From positions 4,785,001-4,849,000 of the forward strand of contig JAJFPB010000002.1 of NCBI GenBank assembly GCA_020881915.1: DNA of 64,000 nucleotides, given 5' to 3'. The translations under genes and the position numbers were made by a program. This DNA is from Paramyrothecium sp. XJ0827 (lineage: Eukaryota; Ascomycota; Sordariomycetes; Hypocreales; Stachybotryaceae). Within the stretch, counting starts at the first letter, position 1. The number at the start of each line of letters is the position of its first letter. Shown here in pieces: positions 34,167 to 46,255 of this stretch. Below the pieces are notes generated by a model, which was not told the origin of the DNA, made no database searches, and was given only the letters and a program-made list of their open reading frames with translations.

Positions 34167-34963
34167 TTATGGGAAATCTCTTCTTTGATTACGTCCAGCA
34201 GCAATTGGGCTCTGAATATTTACCTGCGAATAGGAAGTCGAATACATTAGCGTGTCGAACAGTATCGTGCTATTCTTTTTTGCTCTTTGATCTTCTGAGC
34301 TGATCGTTTGCGTGATTCGGTGATATATGCTACGTATTCTGCCTGGTGAGCCAACAGCCCGCCACTCTCCAACAGGATCTTCTTTCGAACCTTCGTTATT
34401 GCTATCGTATCACAGCAACAATCTACAAAAGAAAGTCTGAGGTATATGGCCATACTACGTCACGAGAGAGAAATGCAAGAGCATGTCCATTAGTACTAGA
34501 TACGGTTTAATTCCACACACACCCAAGAAAATCACTGATAGAATCATGAGAAACTCTTTTCTTCTTTCGAAATCTGTGGAACAAAGCAGCTCGTCTGGCA
34601 CCTTGAATCACTGCATAAAGTTACGCAGGGCCTCCTGAACTCTTGTGGCTCGGATTCTGCAATGAGTCTCCCTCGGGAAGTGAACAGCAGGCGATTACTT
34701 GTCAACATCTACAATCGTGCCACACACAACTATCCAGTTGGGCAGGGGTGGCGCGACCATCGCCCTTTATGCGTTTCGACTATCTCTGCGTATTTGGCCC
34801 GTACACGAGAGTTAAATAGTTGAGCTTGCAGGATGGTAGTCTTTGAGTTCACCTTCTGGATTTGCCGCACTCAAAAGAACATGGCGAACTATGGCTGCTG
34901 TTAAACTGGAATTAAATAAAGCAGTGAAGGTAGGTGCCGTGTGCCGACTCAATATTATCTGAA
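34167..34963. other. Intergenic region between convergent genes
   Basis: About 0.8 kb between the 3' ends of the GH3 gene (plus) and the epoxide hydrolase (minus). No feature seen apart from AT-rich 3' flanks. Confidence 0.5.
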
Positions 34964-36437
34964 TTATTTGCCAAACACGGGGCCTGACTTTCCATAAAAC
35001 TCGGCAACGTCAGCCGCAAGCACATCGGGTCGTTCCCACGCAATGAAATGCCCTCCCTTCTGATGCTGCCTCCAGAATTTGATGTTGCAAGTCTCTTCCA
35101 TCCAATCGCGAGGCGCGAGCCACAGCTGTAAACGTTAGTCCTCCTTCATGAGTTGGCAGTCGTAGAGCTCAGAGATTGCTTACTTCTTTGGGGAAAAGTG
35201 AGCCGCCCACAGGCTGTGAGATGTAGCGGCCAAGCATGCTCTCGGGGTTCTCGTTCAATACCGCCTCGGCCTCCTTGTAAATCTGCATTGCAGCACTCGG
35301 GCTACCCTGGTAGTGTATAAAAGCCCAATGTATCATTTCCTCCGGCGTCCAGGGGTATCCATCGGTCCACGCCTTGAGCTTGCCGACGAACCAGGCCAGC
35401 ATCCCCACTGGTGAATCGTGCAGGGCATAACCCAAGGTGACACATTTTGTCTCCTGAATACGCTGATAGCCGCGCTGCACGAGCATATTAGTATCAGGAA
35501 TAATCTTGCCATTTCTGATAGTGCCTACCTCTTCAGTGGCAAACCAATGCGTTCTTTTCAGGTTGTCCTGTTCCTGTTCGCTGTATGCGTTTTTCTGATA
35601 ACGTTCGAACTTCTCGGGGGACTTTTCCTTGTTCGGCGGCAAGGCCAAGAACATGTTGATGTGAATTGCTTGCACAGCCTGAGGATGGTTCAGTGCCAAG
35701 TAACGCACTATCGATGATCCCCAGTCCCCGCCCTTGCAGCCGATCAGCCAAATCATTCCCAGGAAAATCGCCGCAGCTTCCAGTAAAGGGGGCCAACGTA
35801 CCTGGCACACGTATTTGGAGTAAGATAATTTCTCCATGAGCTTTGCAAAGGTTTCAGCATGCTGCTCGAGCCCGAAGCCTGGCCTTTTCGAATACTGGCT
35901 GAAGCCATAGCCCGGAATGGAGGGGGCAACGACGTGAAATGCTTGCCGGTCATCCGATGGTTCGGTCAAGAGTGGTATAAGCTTGAGCGATTCTAAAAAT
36001 GATCCTGGCCTGGTCGAACTGTCAGCCCCACGGTAGCATGGATCATCCTCTAGAGCCATACCAGCCGTGCACAAAGAGAAGCGGAATAGCATCCGGACGC
36101 GACGAGCGATGATGGAGGAAATGAATATCCAGCGGCTCGAAGCCTGTTACCTGGATTGGGGTTTTGAAATGGGAAAACGTGTTGATGTGTGCTTCAAATT
36201 TCCGCCAGTCGTATTCGTCACGCCAGTACTCAACGACTTTGACGAACTCCGCATGGCCTATCTCCAGGTCGTTCCAGCCCACCTCGCCCATTCCATGATC
36301 CAGCCTTGCATACTTCAACTTGATCTTCGTCTCTTCGAGCAATTCGTCCGGGATGTGGACCTGGGTAAGTAAGATTAACGCAATGCCTAGGAAACTTGCT
36401 GATTGGTGCTTACCTGGAAGGGAACAATGTCAGTCAT
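34964..36437 (-). CDS. Epoxide hydrolase (alpha/beta hydrolase with EHN domain)
   Basis: Soluble or microsomal-type epoxide hydrolase, opening epoxides to diols. Exons on the minus strand: 36437-36414, 36360-36062, 36009-35802, 35732-35529, 35474-35184 and 35125-34964, giving 395 aa. An N-terminal EHN-type domain (WNDLEIGHAEFVKVVEYWRDEYDW) precedes the oxyanion motif HGWPGS (106-111), the nucleophile elbow GGDWGS (Asp180) and the catalytic His in KGGHFIAWE (about 368). An intron at 35528-35475 with a perfect TACTAAT branch site was included because it removes a non-family insert. The catalytic set looks complete. It ends convergently with the GH3 gene. Confidence 0.88.
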
Positions 36438-37020
36438 TTTTACTCAGTGGCAGTAATGGTTGCAGAAATTCTCAAGACTTCGGCGTTGCTGAGTTCATTG
36501 AATATCAGGAAGGATATTTCAGCGGTTCTATCGACAATGCATCCAATTCTGTTGTTGTGAATGATCTAGGCCCCTCACAACGGCGCTTCCACTTCCCAAA
36601 TCACTTGTGGGTTGCATCATCGATGGATGGCTGGCGCTAGTAAGGTCAAGCGCGCCGCAAGCGGCACAACTTGCCTCGTACATTGAATGGGAAGTTCAAG
36701 CCGCTAGTCTCGCGATTGAGGCTTGCTGGTGACCCGCTTCGTAGGGCTCCATCTCAACATTGGACCGTGAAAACGCGGCGGTCTGACATAAGTGCTAGCA
36801 GCTTACCAAGCTCCTGCTCAATTGGTCACTGGCGATGCAATTCACGATGAGAGCGAGACACGAGAGGGGGCTGGAAAGTCTGCATTAGCGGCCTCACTAC
36901 TCTTTGTAAGCAACGGATGTGGACACAGCCCTTGATAAGTCAGTTTCGTCAATTGAACATATCCTCATTTACGCCCAACACAAGATCTTCAACTAGACTA
37001 GACAAGCCCAATTTCATCAT
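36438..37020. other. Intergenic region upstream of the epoxide hydrolase
   Basis: About 0.6 kb containing the promoter of the epoxide hydrolase and the 3' flank of the next minus-strand gene. Nothing else seen. Confidence 0.5.
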
Positions 37021-37944
37021 TTAGCTTGAGGACCATCGCTGAAACTCGCCCTGATACTCGGAGCGCCAGCGACTCAAGGCCGGTCGCCGCTCGATCATAT
37101 CCCCAGCAGACCAAAGCATTCTTTTTTTGTCCATTTCTTCGGTAACCTCGTTGTCAGGGCAAATGATGTAGAAATCTCCCTGTGACATCTTTTTTTCCAT
37201 GTAGTCGGCGACCTGCGCCCCCGTCCACGCAGCCGCGGGTCTCTCCCCGTTTATCTCCTCCTGGCTTCGGCCGAGACCCGTAAAAGTCCAGCCTGGAACA
37301 AGGAGATGGACGCGTGTCTGGCTTTCCCTCAGGTCATAGGATAAGTGCTCGGCGATTGTCTTGATCGCCGACTTGCTGGCGTTGTATGCGGGGTTTCCAA
37401 GGGGGTTGGTAATGCCTTGCTTCGACCCGGTGATGACGATGGCGGATCCGGCCTGCTTTTGTACTGTGCTCACAAAAGTGCTGATACCATGAATAACGCC
37501 ATAAAAGTTTACATGAAGTATGGACTCGAAACTTGATAGATCGTTCCAACTCGAAGGGGGTTGAATCCCGGCGTTCAGGAACAGGAAGTCTATGCGGTCT
37601 AGCCACGAGTTTTAGCGATTTAGGATCGGCCAGCAATAGATTTTGGGAGGACGAAATGGAGTATTTGTGCTGTTCTTCCCGAGGGTAATTCGCTTACCAT
37701 CGAAATCGCGGATGACGCTCGCCTGGAGTCTGCGCCAGTCGTGCGCATTGCCTACGTCCATCTCACAAACGACTATGTCTCCGCCCAAAGACTCTTTAGC
37801 CTGAGCAAGTAGGCTGGCATTCTTATCGGCGATGAGGACCCTCATGCCATTGTTAATGCATTTCTTCGCAACAGCAAGGCCTATGCCAGAGGCACCTCCG
37901 GTAATAAGAGCGTTGCGTCCCTTTGAGAAACTGAATCGAAGCAT
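37021..37944 (-). CDS. Short-chain dehydrogenase/reductase (1)
   Basis: NAD(P)-dependent oxidoreductase of the classical SDR fold, 274 aa. Exons 37944-37698 and 37598-37021 are joined across a GTAAGC...CTAG intron. The cofactor motif TGGASGIG lies at 15-22, LNAG follows in the second exon, and the active site shows ITGS and YNASK. The C-terminal part (TFTGLG) is typical of the fold. The substrate cannot be deduced; an alcohol or sugar alcohol is possible given the neighbours. Confidence 0.85.
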
Positions 37945-38341
37945 GGTGTGGTCGGTGGCTGTAACGGCAGTTGGATCAGCTAGACAGTCGAAGTGCCTTT
38001 GGATGCGAGTCCTCCTTTTATAGCTACACATATGGCTCTTGATTGCATCCACCACATCCACCTCTAAGCGTCATCACGTGTCATTTTGACCAAGAGCGAG
38101 AATTGCATCCGCCAGTTACCGGGTCTTATGACTAGGACATTGATCAAGCCGACGCTGACTTTGTCACCACTCCACCTGGGTACACTAACTAAAACAAATT
38201 GGTGCCATATACTCTTTCATCAGTCCTGCTTATCACCCGTTGCCAAATCACAGTATCCGTTTCATCCACATTCCCCAAACTTGACCTAACAGACATGTAA
38301 CTTCACTACTCCAAACCCTTGCTCCTTTCAAGAATGATTCC
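37945..38341. other. Intergenic region upstream of SDR (1)
   Basis: About 0.4 kb containing the promoter of the SDR and the 3' flank of the transporter gene. No other feature seen. Confidence 0.5.
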
Positions 38342-40427
38342 TTAGTTGGCGGTCTCCCTGCACTCAACTTCAGTGCTTGCCAGAATTTTGAGGTTGAAGA
38401 ATTCCTGAGTTCTTGCCTCGACAGCCGCCTGGGAAGACATCGCCAGCATTTCCTTTCGATGCTTCTTATCAAGAACGCCGCGGGTTAAGGGATTTGGGTG
38501 GTCAAAAACGGAGTCGAGCGCTTCGAGTGACAGGCCCGCGGTCTCGGGGAAGAAAAGGTAGATGATGGGAATGAATGATACATTCAAGACGGCGAAAATA
38601 ATGTATGTCCTGTAGTTTTAATGTCAGTAGGTAATGCATAGTCACTTGTAGAAGTAGACACACCTCCAGCCAATGTTGGCTGTGCAGATTGGCGTAATCA
38701 TGACCACAAGGAATGTAAACAGCCAGTTGCTCATCACAGAGATCGATACACCCTTGCTTCGAGTTCGTAGGGTTGTGATCTCCGCGGGGTAGAAAAATGG
38801 AATGGCCAAAAACCCCTGGGCGTAGCAAGTGTTGAAAAGGAAGAAACACGCCACGGCCAAGATTCCCATGCCGTAGCTGGCGCTTCCGTCCGGCTTATCC
38901 GTGACATACCAGATGGCGCCCGCGAGCACGGTCATTGAGACAGTTTGACCAGACGCGCTGAACAGGAGAAGTTTACGCCGGCCGAACCTCTCTATGGTCC
39001 AAATAGGGATCGCAGCTGCCACGAGATATTCAAGGCCGTTGAAGCCACCCATTAGAAGTGAAGTGTGCCTGTCGAGCCCGACCGAGTTTTCGAGGACGTA
39101 GGAGATATAATAGGTGAGAAGGTTAATGCTGCAGAACGCCAAAGGTCAGTCACATGCCATATGCCCAATTCGAAAGCAGGGCTCGACTTACCCGCTCAGC
39201 TGTTGACATGCCATGACACCAGCGCACAAAGCCATGCGCCTCCAATTCTGTACTTTGCCTCCGTGCAGCAGCTCCGCATAAGAGAACTCTCCCTCGGCTG
39301 CCTTTTCAGCCTCGCGTGTGCTGATGATGTTCTGGTGCATTGCCTCAACTGTCGTGGCGTGCTCCAACTCGCTGGTGCCTTTCGTTCGTGGTGTGATCCA
39401 TTCCAAGACCTCCTTCGCTTCTGCGTCATAGCCTCGGGAGATGAGCCATCTCGGGGATTCTGGCAGGACTGTAGTGAGGAAGCGGTGTTAGCAATAGAAC
39501 AGACTGCCCGCCACGCCAACTTACAAAAGACCATGGCCATCATTATCAAGCCGAACAACATTTGCAAAGCTGTTTTTGAGTCAGTATTCATGCTAGCCTT
39601 CAAAAACTTGTAACACGTCGAAGCTCACCAATTGGGAATCGAAACTGCATGTCATTTATGTAGGACGCGCAACCGTAGTCAACCCTGTACTGGTGTTAAT
39701 ACCTTTCTAGGCTCTCGGCAGCAGCTGATGGCACGCACCAGTATGCAATGACGACGCCCCATATGATCAGCCAGCCGTTGAAAGCTGCAACTCTTCCTCT
39801 GTCCTCGTGGCCTGAGATCTCAGATGCCCAGGTGGGAATCGCCGAAAAGTTAAGACCATTTCCCTTTCATTGCTGATTAGCCTGGTTTTTCACAAGACAA
39901 AGACGGCAATGTCTTACCAGTCCGGTAATAATGCGACCTGCAATCAGCTGTCCCATGGTTTCGGCTACAGTCTGCAGAGTAGCGCCGACGCACATCACAA
40001 GCACTCCAATGACAATGCACGTGCGTCGACTGAAAGTCTCGCCCCAGATGAATGAGAACACTGCGCCAGCAAAGCAGCCTATCTCATAGATGGCTACGGG
40101 CATAAATGTGAGTATGGGTTTGCTCCAGTTGATCTGCTTTGGGGCCTTGCACTTACCCACCATCAACCCAAGGCTCGTGGCGGCCGGGTTATTGAATGTA
40201 TTGCTGAACGGGGTTCCCTCAGATCCGATGAGACCTGCCATCACACCCTGGTCATAGCCAAGGAGCTGAACATGTGCGTTAGGTTTCCTCTCCATAAATG
40301 CGCACGAATTGCCGACTTCGAAGCTGGGACTTACAAGCATTCCAAAACCGGCAGCAATGGCAACACAGCTCACCACGAACTGTCCTGGCCGGACAAAGTT
40401 GTATCGGCGGGTTCGGAGGAGTCTCAT
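38342..40427 (-). CDS. MFS sugar (hexose/pentose-type) transporter
   Basis: Twelve-TM sugar porter of the major facilitator superfamily, plasma membrane. Nine exons on the minus strand: 40427-40335, 40265-40157, 40093-39918, 39863-39739, 39684-39629, 39569-39525, 39468-39192, 39128-38664 and 38609-38342, giving 537 aa. Sugar-porter signatures are visible: YDQGVMAGL in TM1, FLPESPRWLISRG after TM6, QQLSGINLLTYY in TM7, FGRRKLLL between TM8 and TM9, and the FFPETAGLSLE motif after TM12. All nine exons keep frame with GT/AG introns. With the aldo-keto reductase and GH3 gene nearby, it may import the sugar they process. Confidence 0.9.
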
Positions 40428-41475
40428 TTTGACCCAACGCGTTCAAGTTACAGCTTGAGAATGCTAATATAAGAGGGGGGTCAAATAGGACAGAATGACT
40501 TGCGGGTTGTCCAGCAACTTCGTGCAAGTCGAAGCAAAAGAAATGGCTTCTAATTTAAAGAGATTCGGAGTTGAAGATTGATCTCCCTACCATCACAAAG
40601 AAAACCTTAAGCAGCTAGGATCTTGTGACTGAAGTATTGAATCCAAGCGAACAGCCATTTCCCCGCACCGTCCCCAGGCCATGGACACTGCCCCATGGGG
40701 CATGAAAATCCCTGCACGGTATGAATCGCTCACAAGTTTCAGTGGAGGCCGCTAGCTGGGGCTAGAATTAGAGTTGAGGGACTCCAGCCGACCATCAGGG
40801 CTTCAGATCGGCAAGTTCCACGTGTCGGACTAGCCTCCTCTCGCAAGGCAACTCTAAGCGTGAATTAGCTTCCAGAAGAAGAGCGCTATGCGGTCCAGGG
40901 CAAATTCGCTTGACGAAACTGAGCCCTCGACGTATCGATCTACGAGGAAGTTACAGGCGCACCTCGAAACTGAGAAGCATTGACGGCATTGGCGTGTTCG
41001 TGATTTCTGGTTCGAGAACTTGGTCTATCAAGGCAGTCGTTGCGGACTACAGTTGTGGGGTTAGAATTCGATGAGCCATGATGTCCATCGGCATGAATCA
41101 TCAAGGTCACTTTCACGAGGGCCAGAGAAGATCGCATCTAAGCGGAATTCATGTAGGCACTGGCGGCCCATTATCAGAGGCTTTACGTCAGTAAAAGATA
41201 TTCAGCGGTGAGATCGGCTTTGTGCCGTGATTGCTAATAGTCTTTCACAATGGATATGATGCTCTTACCAGGGTCTCATCGCCATTGTTAGATGCCGGTG
41301 ATATTAGGAGAGCCATTACAGAATTTCGAGTGCGGGTGTTCATGAAGTGACCAGTGAAGTGTAACATCACTTAGGGCAGCTGGGCTTAACACAATTTTCT
41401 GCTTGAATTACTGAATTAAACGATTTTGCCCGTTTCAATGTACATCGTTGTTTTGTTCAAGTAGCTAGCTACAGC
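40428..41475. other. Intergenic region upstream of the transporter
   Basis: About 1 kb containing the transporter promoter and the 3' flank of the second SDR. Only short unsupported ORFs. Confidence 0.5.
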
Positions 41476-42451
41476 TCATCCCTCGCGTCGTGCATTCCAC
41501 TCCCGGTCGAAACGGGTCAAACTCCTCTGGGCTGTAGGAACACAATCCAGTGCCTTGATAGAGATCCGGGGAGGCAGGCTGAGCATATACAGAACACTGT
41601 CCGCAAGATCCTCTGCAACCAACGGTTCGTATCCCTGAAGGAACTCGTCCATGGCATCCTGGTCAAACTTGACCCGCTGGAGGTGAAAGTTGGTCACAAC
41701 GCAGCCAGGGCGTATTGTGAGGACTTTAATGTCGGATCCGGCCGTCTCCATCCGTAAGCTGTTGCTGAAGCCCTCAAGGAATGCCTTGCTCGCGTGATAG
41801 ACTGCTTCTCCGTCGAAAGGAGGGCACTCGAGACCAGTGACCGAAGATACGTTGAGGATGACACCCTTCTTGCGGGGCCACATGCTTCGACGGATGATTG
41901 AGTGGCTCATGTACATGACACCGTTGATGTTGGTGCCGGCCATTTGTTGCACTTGTTCGATGGGCAGTTCCCAGAAGCGCGCAGGAGCCCCCAAGGCGAG
42001 TCCGGCCTAGGAACCAAAGACATTAGACGTGTCGCGCACGAGTTGGATTCAGTAACGACTTACGTTGTTGATCAGTATATCGATCTCCCCGAGCTCTTTG
42101 ATGGCGTCTTGAACGGCCTGATCAACGTCGGCGTAATTTTGTATGTCCACCGCGTGTACTGACACTTTCACGTCGAAGCCTTTGTCGGCAATTGACTTGC
42201 GCACAGATTCGAGCTTGTCCTGCGTGCAAAAGTTAGCCAGAGACGAGTGGTGCGAATAGGTTTTGCTCACCTTGCTCCTGGAAACCAAGGCGATGTTGAC
42301 GCCATGCTCTGCAAGTTTCAGGGCGATTGCCTCACCAATGCCCATCGATGCGCCTGTCTAATAATCGCTATGCGTTAGATAATGGGCTCGTTGCCAGGCT
42401 CGTGCAATGGTTTCTTACAATCAGTGCTGTTTGTCCTTTGATGGATTCCAT
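41476..42451 (-). CDS. Short-chain dehydrogenase/reductase (2), YdfG/serine-dehydrogenase-like
   Basis: Classical SDR, 268 aa. Exons 42451-42419, 42357-42271, 42219-42064 and 42006-41476. The motifs TGASMGIG (12-19), INNAG at the third exon join, NVSSVTG and YHASK are present. The YHASKAFLEGFSNSLRME region and the QVQQMAGTNINGVMYMSH segment resemble the NADP-dependent 3-hydroxy-acid (YdfG-like) dehydrogenases. The start was placed at MESIKGQ because the motif follows at normal spacing. It faces the aldo-keto reductase across a shared 0.6 kb promoter region, which suggests joint regulation. Confidence 0.87.
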
Positions 42452-43051
42452 ATTGCCGGCTCTCTTACGTGCGTCAGTAATTCGTTCAAGTTTGCCAATT
42501 CTAGGTGATGGACTTTGTCGAAATGAGGTTGGAAACGAAAGAGGGGGCTTCAATTCTTGTGTGAAATTGACCACCACAAATCTTGCTACTGCGCATTTTT
42601 CCTTTCGTCAGCAGAGGTAAAACCTCACCAGCCATGATTAGCAAGCAAATGAGAACCCAGCAGCAAAGTGGGCTGCATTCGATCCTTCATTTCCTGCCAA
42701 TGCAGCCGGCATTCCAGTGCCAGACCCGAAGGACCAAACGGGAATGCACAAGCGCCAATGCTCCACTGACCGGCCGGACGCTGTGCCCTGCAAGCGGATG
42801 CTTGTGGGGCCGGTGAGAGCGGGAAAGACTGGGGCAGCCGTAAGCGCCCGAGCGTGTCCGTGTCTGTAGGTGCGTCACGTCTGAACGACAGGAAGCAACT
42901 TCTGGAGACGCTTCACATGGTGAGTGATAGTTATTAACCCTCAGTCCTTTCGAGGATTGGCGCCACGTATAGTGCAGAAAAACTTGATAAAGACAGCCAC
43001 TTCGACTCGTACCGCTGTCTATCATTGACATTCATCACTCTTCCAAACGCT
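42452..43051. promoter_or_regulatory. Divergent promoter region between SDR (2) and aldo-keto reductase
   Basis: 600 bases between two divergently transcribed genes. No TATA box or factor site could be assigned with confidence. Confidence 0.4.
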
Positions 43052-44248
43052 ATGGCTTCCACCACGCCTTACCTGACCCTGCCTGGCTCCGGCCACAAGA
43101 TACCTCAAGTCGGATTCGGCTTGTGGAAGGTAGCCCCAGAGGCCGCCGCTGACTTGGTTTACAATGTAACAGTTGTCCCTTGTCCTTGTGCGGTTGTATT
43201 GCTGACTCTGCTAGGCCATCAAGTCTGGATACAGGCTTTTTGATGGAGCCTACGACTACGGAAACGAGAAAGAAGCAGGAGAAGGGATTCGTCGCGCGAT
43301 TGACGAAGGTCTCATCGAACGCAAGGATGTCTTTGTGACAACCAAACTGTGGAACACATGCCATCAGAAGTAGGCACTTACTTCTCGAGTCTTCTTCTCG
43401 GTGTATTCAGCGTCGTTTTTAACAACTTGTAGGCAACGGGCCATCGAAGTCGCCAGGAAACAGGTTGAGGAGTGGGGATTGGGCTACATCGATTTATATT
43501 TGATTCACTTCCCCGTGGCGTTGGAGTACAACCCCGACTGTACCAGGGTGAGTTGTCAATCCGTTTGTAACGAACTTTCTAACGAGGCTGTTGCAGGGCT
43601 GGTACTTTGATGGGCATTCAGAAGTTCGACTGGAACGCACGCCAATCCGCGACACCTGGGAGGCGCTAGAAGCCGTCCACCAAGCCGGACTTGTGAAGAA
43701 CATTGGAGTCTCCAACTTTAATTCCCAATCGATTCTTGACATTTTTACCTACGCAAAGGTGGCACCATGTATGCTTCAAATAGGTAAGTGAAGTAGACTT
43801 TTTCTTAGAGGGCATTCAAACTGACATGGTGTGTCTAGAGCATCACCCCTACCTCGTCCAGCAAAACCTAGTCGATTTCTGCAAAGACCAGGGTATTCTC
43901 GTGACGGGATACTCCTCTTTCGGACCGCAATCCTTCCTCGAACTTCCCAAAGCATTTCCCACAAAAGCGGCTCAGACACCTTCTCTGTTCGAGCAGCGCC
44001 TCATTCTCAACCTTGCTCGCAAGTACAACCGATCCGTGGGGCAGATCTTGCTGCGATGGGCCACACAACGAGGGATTTGCGTTATTCCTAAGAGCAACCG
44101 GAAAGAAAGAATGGTGGAGAACCTGAACGTTGTTGACTTCGACCTTGAACAAAAGGAGCTGGACGCAATCGCGGAACTCGACATGGGACTCCATTTCAAC
44201 GATCCGGGTGTATATCTGCCTGGAAAGCCACTGCGGCTGTTCACTTGA
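43052..44248 (+). CDS. Aldo-keto reductase, D-xylose-reductase-like
   Basis: NAD(P)H-dependent aldose reductase, 326 aa. Exons 43052-43165, 43215-43369, 43433-43547, 43597-43783 and 43839-44248. The catalytic tetrad is visible: Asp48 and Tyr53 in [10 protein letters not shown], Lys82 in TTKLWN, His115 in LIHFP. The cofactor-binding IPKSN motif with a following Arg, and VSNFN, are also present. Sequence blocks ([25 protein letters not shown]) resemble fungal xylose reductases, which reduce D-xylose to xylitol. With a sugar transporter, a glycosidase and two SDRs nearby, a role in sugar use is likely but not proven. Confidence 0.9.
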
Positions 44249-44599
44249 TAGACAGAAATGCTAGTCTTATCAGCGAGTTTGCCACGGCATAATGGCTATT
44301 TGACCCTACATGTTTGCAATCTGCGTGTTTCCCCCTTCGCTGCCTTGTCTAATCTTACGGAATATACACTAAGCAACGGTATAATACGAGGTATTGAATA
44401 AGAATTTGAGAGCATTTGAAGCTCTCACATTGTGAACTTAGCCCACACAGGGCAGCCGATAGGAAAAACTAGTCGTAAATATATCAATCCAACCTCTTCG
44501 AAAGCGGGGCCCGTGCCGTATCTCTGCCGTCACCAAACACACGTCTGTTTTGTCATTCCTGTTGTTCTGGCTTCCTCTTGGGTCAATGGCGTCCCATCG
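44249..44599. other. Short convergent intergenic region
   Basis: About 0.35 kb between the 3' ends of the aldo-keto reductase and the racemase-like gene. No feature seen. Confidence 0.5.
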
Positions 44600-45328
44600 C
44601 TATTGAAGAGCCCACAACGCAGCCTGCTCGGCATGGATGGAAGCAGGTTCTATGATGGGCAAATCATCTCCAACATCTTGCTGTGTCAGAGCAAATCCCA
44701 AATCCGTACTTCCAAGGATTATCGCTTGCACTCCCCTGGCATGCAATGCCCTCGCCTGCGCAGCGAACATTTTCTTTGTTTTCTCTGTTATCGCGGCTGG
44801 GCCCTTGACGACCTCCTCAAACATGCCCCTATTAACCACGTCGATATCGGCTTCTGTCCCGGGGATTAATACTTCGTAGCCGTTTCTTTCAAGGGGCCCG
44901 ATGAAGAAGTCAGGGTCGTCTTTTCCGGTCATTGTAACCTTAGGGCCCAGCAGTCCGACTTTTCTCACTTGCGGATGCTTTGAGTGTAAAAAGGTGGCCA
45001 GCTCATCGGCAATATGCAGCAGGGGTACGCCAGAGGGTTCGAGCGCAGCTCGTAATTGAGATGAAACTTTGTGCGCGAGGATTGCGCACACGACGACGGC
45101 ATCCACACGAGATGCCAGAGCAACGATCGGATCCGTATAGGCGTTGGCAAAGCTGTCCATGTCGCCGGCTTGGAAGTGTTGCAGCATGGCCTCTAAATCG
45201 GCACTGTACAGGTAAAGTGGCGCAGCATGACGAGCACCAAGCTGTTCACGAACGACATTGTTTATTGTCTTGTAGTAGAGCATTGTGACGTCAGGCGTCA
45301 TGCCTCCGAGCAGGAGAAGTGTCTTCAT
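44600..45328 (-). CDS. Aspartate/glutamate-racemase-family protein with altered second cysteine
   Basis: Single-exon protein, 242 aa, starting MKTLLLLGGM. The Asp/Glu racemase superfamily normally uses two cysteines as acid and base. The first is present (Cys81 in VVVCAILAH). At the second position, where LGCTE is usual, this protein has LGSTD with Ser207. It may therefore not racemise by the standard two-Cys route, or may act on another substrate. The start was placed at MKTLLLLGG because it begins the first beta strand of the fold, although the frame is open for 48 codons upstream. It is convergent with the aldo-keto reductase (351-base gap). Confidence 0.8.
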   Translation of the reverse strand: MKTLLLLGGMTPDVTMLYYKTINNVVREQLGARHAAPLYLYSADLEAMLQHFQAGDMDSFANAYTDPIVALASRVDAVVVCAILAHKVSSQLRAALEPSGVPLLHIADELATFLHSKHPQVRKVGLLGPKVTMTGKDDPDFFIGPLERNGYEVLIPGTEADIDVVNRGMFEEVVKGPAAITEKTKKMFAAQARALHARGVQAIILGSTDLGFALTQQDVGDDLPIIEPASIHAEQAALWALQ

Positions 45329-46255
45329 CTTCAAGATGAGGCGGAAGAACGGATTATGGAAAAGGATAAGGGTGGTGGGCAAAGTCATAAGAGGTGGACA
45401 GAGGGATCGTTTTGTTTGTGCACTTGGTTGTAAAGCTCCACTTTTGACAAGAGAAGGGCGTGAGTCAGACAAAAGTCGGGATGGATTCTTATCTCCATGT
45501 GCTTTGGTGTTTTATGGATCATAAGCGGAGAATAACTAGGATGACTTATTATTGCGCTAAGCGAGGGAATAGCGAGGAGTATAAAGTGCCCGACCCTGTA
45601 AATTTTATCTTTATGATAGGTGGTAATGTCTCAATTTGCTTATTCAAAGCAATCCAGAGGTCTAGTCTTATGATGGCGCATATTGTGGCATTCGATCCCG
45701 ACTTAGCTGGCTTGTCTAAATCGAATAATGGTTAGTCTGTTTTACGAGGCCTGTTGGCTGTAGTGGTGTTCCTAACGACTCATTACTATTTGGAAGTGTA
45801 CAGATTATGACACGGGGTGATCTTTCACAGATAACTTGAGCACATAAAAATGCAATCAACGGACATCTAGTCGATTGGATGCAAACAATCTGGTTCCTGA
45901 GTTTTGGTTCTCAACCTTTGGTTCAAATGCTGCGCTGCAGGGTAGCCAGAGTACGATGACTAAGCCACAATCCTGGACCATGTTACGCAATCCAAGTCTC
46001 ACTGTGATGGTCTCGTCACAACAAATGACAACATGGGTCAAACATATCCCTACGAAAATTTAGAATTGGCCGCGATCGTAACGCGGGGCTGCTCTTGCCT
46101 CTAGATCTTATCATCTTAGAACGTTCTCGGCGAGAGCGCGTCCTGGGGAAGCTCGCCGCACAACCTTCTGCGCATTGGGAATTGGCTGGTCTGCATCATC
46201 GCCTCACACGTGGCTCGACTGCGTCAACACCTGTTCTGCTTGACACACAGCAATC
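45329..46255. promoter_or_regulatory. Divergent region between the racemase-like and PLD-like genes
   Basis: About 0.9 kb between two divergent starts. It should contain both promoters. No specific site assigned. Confidence 0.4.
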
